The notes under the pieces: model-generated
Seen by the model: the letters and a program-made list of their open reading frames with translations, nothing else
Told to the model about the DNA's origin: nothing
Databases searched by the model: none
Shown: piece by piece, positions 12,443 through 13,619 of the stretch
Position numbering within the stretch: the stretch's first letter is position 1
Layout of the letters: each line of letters begins with the position of its first letter
Position numbers and translations under genes: made by a program
Source of the DNA: CBDTYW01 sp965364735
Lineage (GTDB): Bacteria > Actinomycetota > Nitriliruptoria > Nitriliruptorales > Nitriliruptoraceae
Assembly: GCA_965364735.1 (NCBI GenBank)
Contig: CBDTYW010000080.1
Span: 1-13,619, forward strand
Length of the DNA: 13,619 nt
Reading direction: 5' to 3'

Positions 12443-13619
12443 GTGCGATCTTCATCGCTGCATTCGCGGGTCACGCTGACCGCCGCCACCGTCTTCGCGC
12501 TCATCGCGACGATGATCACGACCGGCCCCGCCTCCGCGGCGCTGGACGTGGGCCCCGTCGAGGTGCCCACGCCGACGGAGACCACGGTCCCGACCGCGAC
12601 GCCGCCGACCTACCGCATCAACGTCGGTGGCCCGGCGCTCTCTGGCGGCTGGTCCGCCGACAACGCCTCGAGCCCGTCGCTGTACGTCCGCGGCGCCGCC
12701 TCCGAGTTCGCCTCGACCACGCGCACCATCAGCCGCCACTCGTCCACGCCCGGTGCGGTTCCCATCGAGGTCTTCCAGACCGAGCGCTACGACTCGGACC
12801 CCAGCGGCGACGCGTTCGGCTACCAGTTCCCCGTGATCCCGGGCACCTACACGGTGCGCCTGTACTTCGCCGAGATCGCGAGCAACGGCCAGCGTGACGG
12901 GTTCCGCCGACACGACACCTGGCTCCAGGGTGTCCGCGTCCTCACCAACCTCGACGTCTACGACCGCTTCGGCGGCTACCGCGGGGCGATGCGCGCCTAC
13001 CGGGTCCAGGCGACGACGCCCACGATCGACCTCTCGTTCATCCCGCGGACCAACTCGCCGCGGCTGATGGGCATCGAGGTCCTGCCCGGCCAGGTGAACC
13101 CGATCCACACCCCCGAGCCGAACGAGCCCGTTCTGCCCGTGCCGACGCCGACCGTCACCGCACCGACGCTCACCCCCACCCCGACCCCGACCGTCACCAC
13201 CCCGTCCGTGATTCCGACGCCGACCGTCACGCCGCCGGCCGTCCCGACGCCGACCGTCACCCCGACGTCCACCCCGACCGTCCCGGTCCCCACGATCACC
13301 CCGACGTCCACCCCGACCGTCCCGGTCCCCACGATCACCCCGACCGTCCCGGTCCCCACGGTCACCCCGACGGTCCCGGTCACCCCGACCGTCCCGGCCC
13401 CGACGCCCAGCACGTCGACGCCCGTCGTGCCCGTGCCGACCGTGCCCGTGCCGACCGTCCCCGTGCCGAGCGTGACACCGACCGTGACGCCGACCGTGCC
13501 GGTCCCCGTCGCCACCACGGCGCCGGTTCCCACCGCGACCAGCCCCGTGATCGCACCGCTCCCGGGAGCTGAGTCCCCCGACGCCCCGATCACGCTGATC
13601 CCCGGTCTCGACATCCCGT
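12443..13619 (+). CDS. Secreted malectin-domain protein with Pro/Thr stalk (partial)
   Basis: This exported protein, open to the right edge (392 codons visible), is probably wall-associated. GTG 12443 has GAGGGA 6 nt upstream. A signal peptide spans about 1-33 (basic start, hydrophobic TLTAATVFALIATMI, cleavage near ASAA). A short Pro/Thr linker follows. The malectin-like carbohydrate-binding domain spans about 57-215: YRINVGGPAL (57-66), PGTYTVRLYFAEI (133-145), WLQGVRVLTNLDVYDRFGG (160-178) and LMGIEVL (208-214). From about 221 the protein becomes a Pro-Thr-Val stalk of PTVTPTVPVP type, typical of wall-spanning or O-glycosylated spacers. DNA at 13259-13336 is an exact 39-bp tandem duplication. 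Near the edge the stalk gives way to a less repetitive segment (PLPGAESPDAPITLIPG), so another domain or an anchor may follow. Malectin domains bind glucose-type oligosaccharides in known cases; holding the locus glycan is my inference. Confidence 0.85.
   Translation, partial: MRSSSLHSRVTLTAATVFALIATMITTGPASAALDVGPVEVPTPTETTVPTATPPTYRINVGGPALSGGWSADNASSPSLYVRGAASEFASTTRTISRHSSTPGAVPIEVFQTERYDSDPSGDAFGYQFPVIPGTYTVRLYFAEIASNGQRDGFRRHDTWLQGVRVLTNLDVYDRFGGYRGAMRAYRVQATTPTIDLSFIPRTNSPRLMGIEVLPGQVNPIHTPEPNEPVLPVPTPTVTAPTLTPTPTPTVTTPSVIPTPTVTPPAVPTPTVTPTSTPTVPVPTITPTSTPTVPVPTITPTVPVPTVTPTVPVTPTVPAPTPSTSTPVVPVPTVPVPTVPVPSVTPTVTPTVPVPVATTAPVPTATSPVIAPLPGAESPDAPITLIPGLDIP
13259..13336 (+). repeat. 39-bp perfect tandem duplication in the stalk
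   Basis: Two identical adjacent 39-bp units (13259-13297 and 13298-13336) each encode TPTSTPTVPVPTI. A shortened third unit follows from 13337. The 13-codon unit keeps the frame, so gain or loss of copies changes only stalk length. The surrounding stalk is built from looser ACCCCGACCGTCCCGGTC-like units. Confidence 0.85.

Noticed and set aside
13137..13500. CRISPR-like repetition
   Set aside because: The repeats are in-frame coding for a Pro/Thr/Val stalk, contiguous, without unique spacers of even length.
12997..13614. 205-codon minus-strand frame rich in Gly-Val-Thr repeats
   Set aside because: It is the reverse of the Pro/Thr stalk of the malectin protein; the plus strand has a ribosome site, signal peptide and a domain, the minus strand none.

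Overview
The window is a G+C-rich stretch (coding third positions mostly G or C) from what looks like an actinobacterium. The evidence is the base composition, the GTG starts, an LPATG-type wall-anchored protein, a DUF4012 protein, and a fused Wzz/tyrosine-kinase regulator. I cannot place it at genus level. It is a cell-surface polysaccharide locus: nearly every gene either makes a sugar nucleotide, transfers or modifies a sugar, controls chain length, or codes for an exported surface protein.

Layout, left to right: (1) a Wzz-type chain-length/BY-kinase protein on the minus strand, running off the left edge; (2) a divergent, plus-strand PAPS-dependent sulfotransferase; (3) a convergent minus-strand pair, UDP-glucose 6-dehydrogenase then UDP-glucuronate decarboxylase, overlapping by 4 bp (GTGA); (4) a small secreted LPATG-anchored protein on the minus strand with a strong terminator hairpin behind it; (5) a long DUF4012 membrane protein, minus strand; (6) a 469-nt divergent intergenic region; (7) a plus-strand pair, a polyisoprenyl-phosphate sugar-1-phosphate transferase (priming enzyme) and a GT4-like glycosyltransferase, separated by a bulged hairpin; (8) a convergent minus-strand pair, a glucose-1-phosphate cytidylyltransferase-like protein followed by a sugar C-methyltransferase; (9) a plus-strand secreted malectin-domain protein with a long Pro/Thr/Val stalk, running off the right edge.

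Working model (inference): the priming transferase loads the first sugar phosphate on a lipid carrier and the GT extends it. Ugd and the decarboxylase supply UDP-glucuronate and UDP-xylose. The cytidylyltransferase and C-methyltransferase contribute to a branched, probably CDP-linked deoxysugar, whose dehydratase would be outside the window. The sulfotransferase may sulfate the glycan, the Wzz-kinase sets chain length, and the malectin and LPATG proteins may hold or organise it at the wall. No flippase, polymerase, sortase, PAPS-forming enzyme or CDP-glucose 4,6-dehydratase is visible here.

The intergenic regions carry several clean inverted repeats that look like operators or RNA hairpins: 1299-1316, 4817-4857, 4902-4926, 5310-5336, 8731-8758, 12387-12404. 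There are no rRNA, tRNA, CRISPR or insertion-sequence features that I can recognise.
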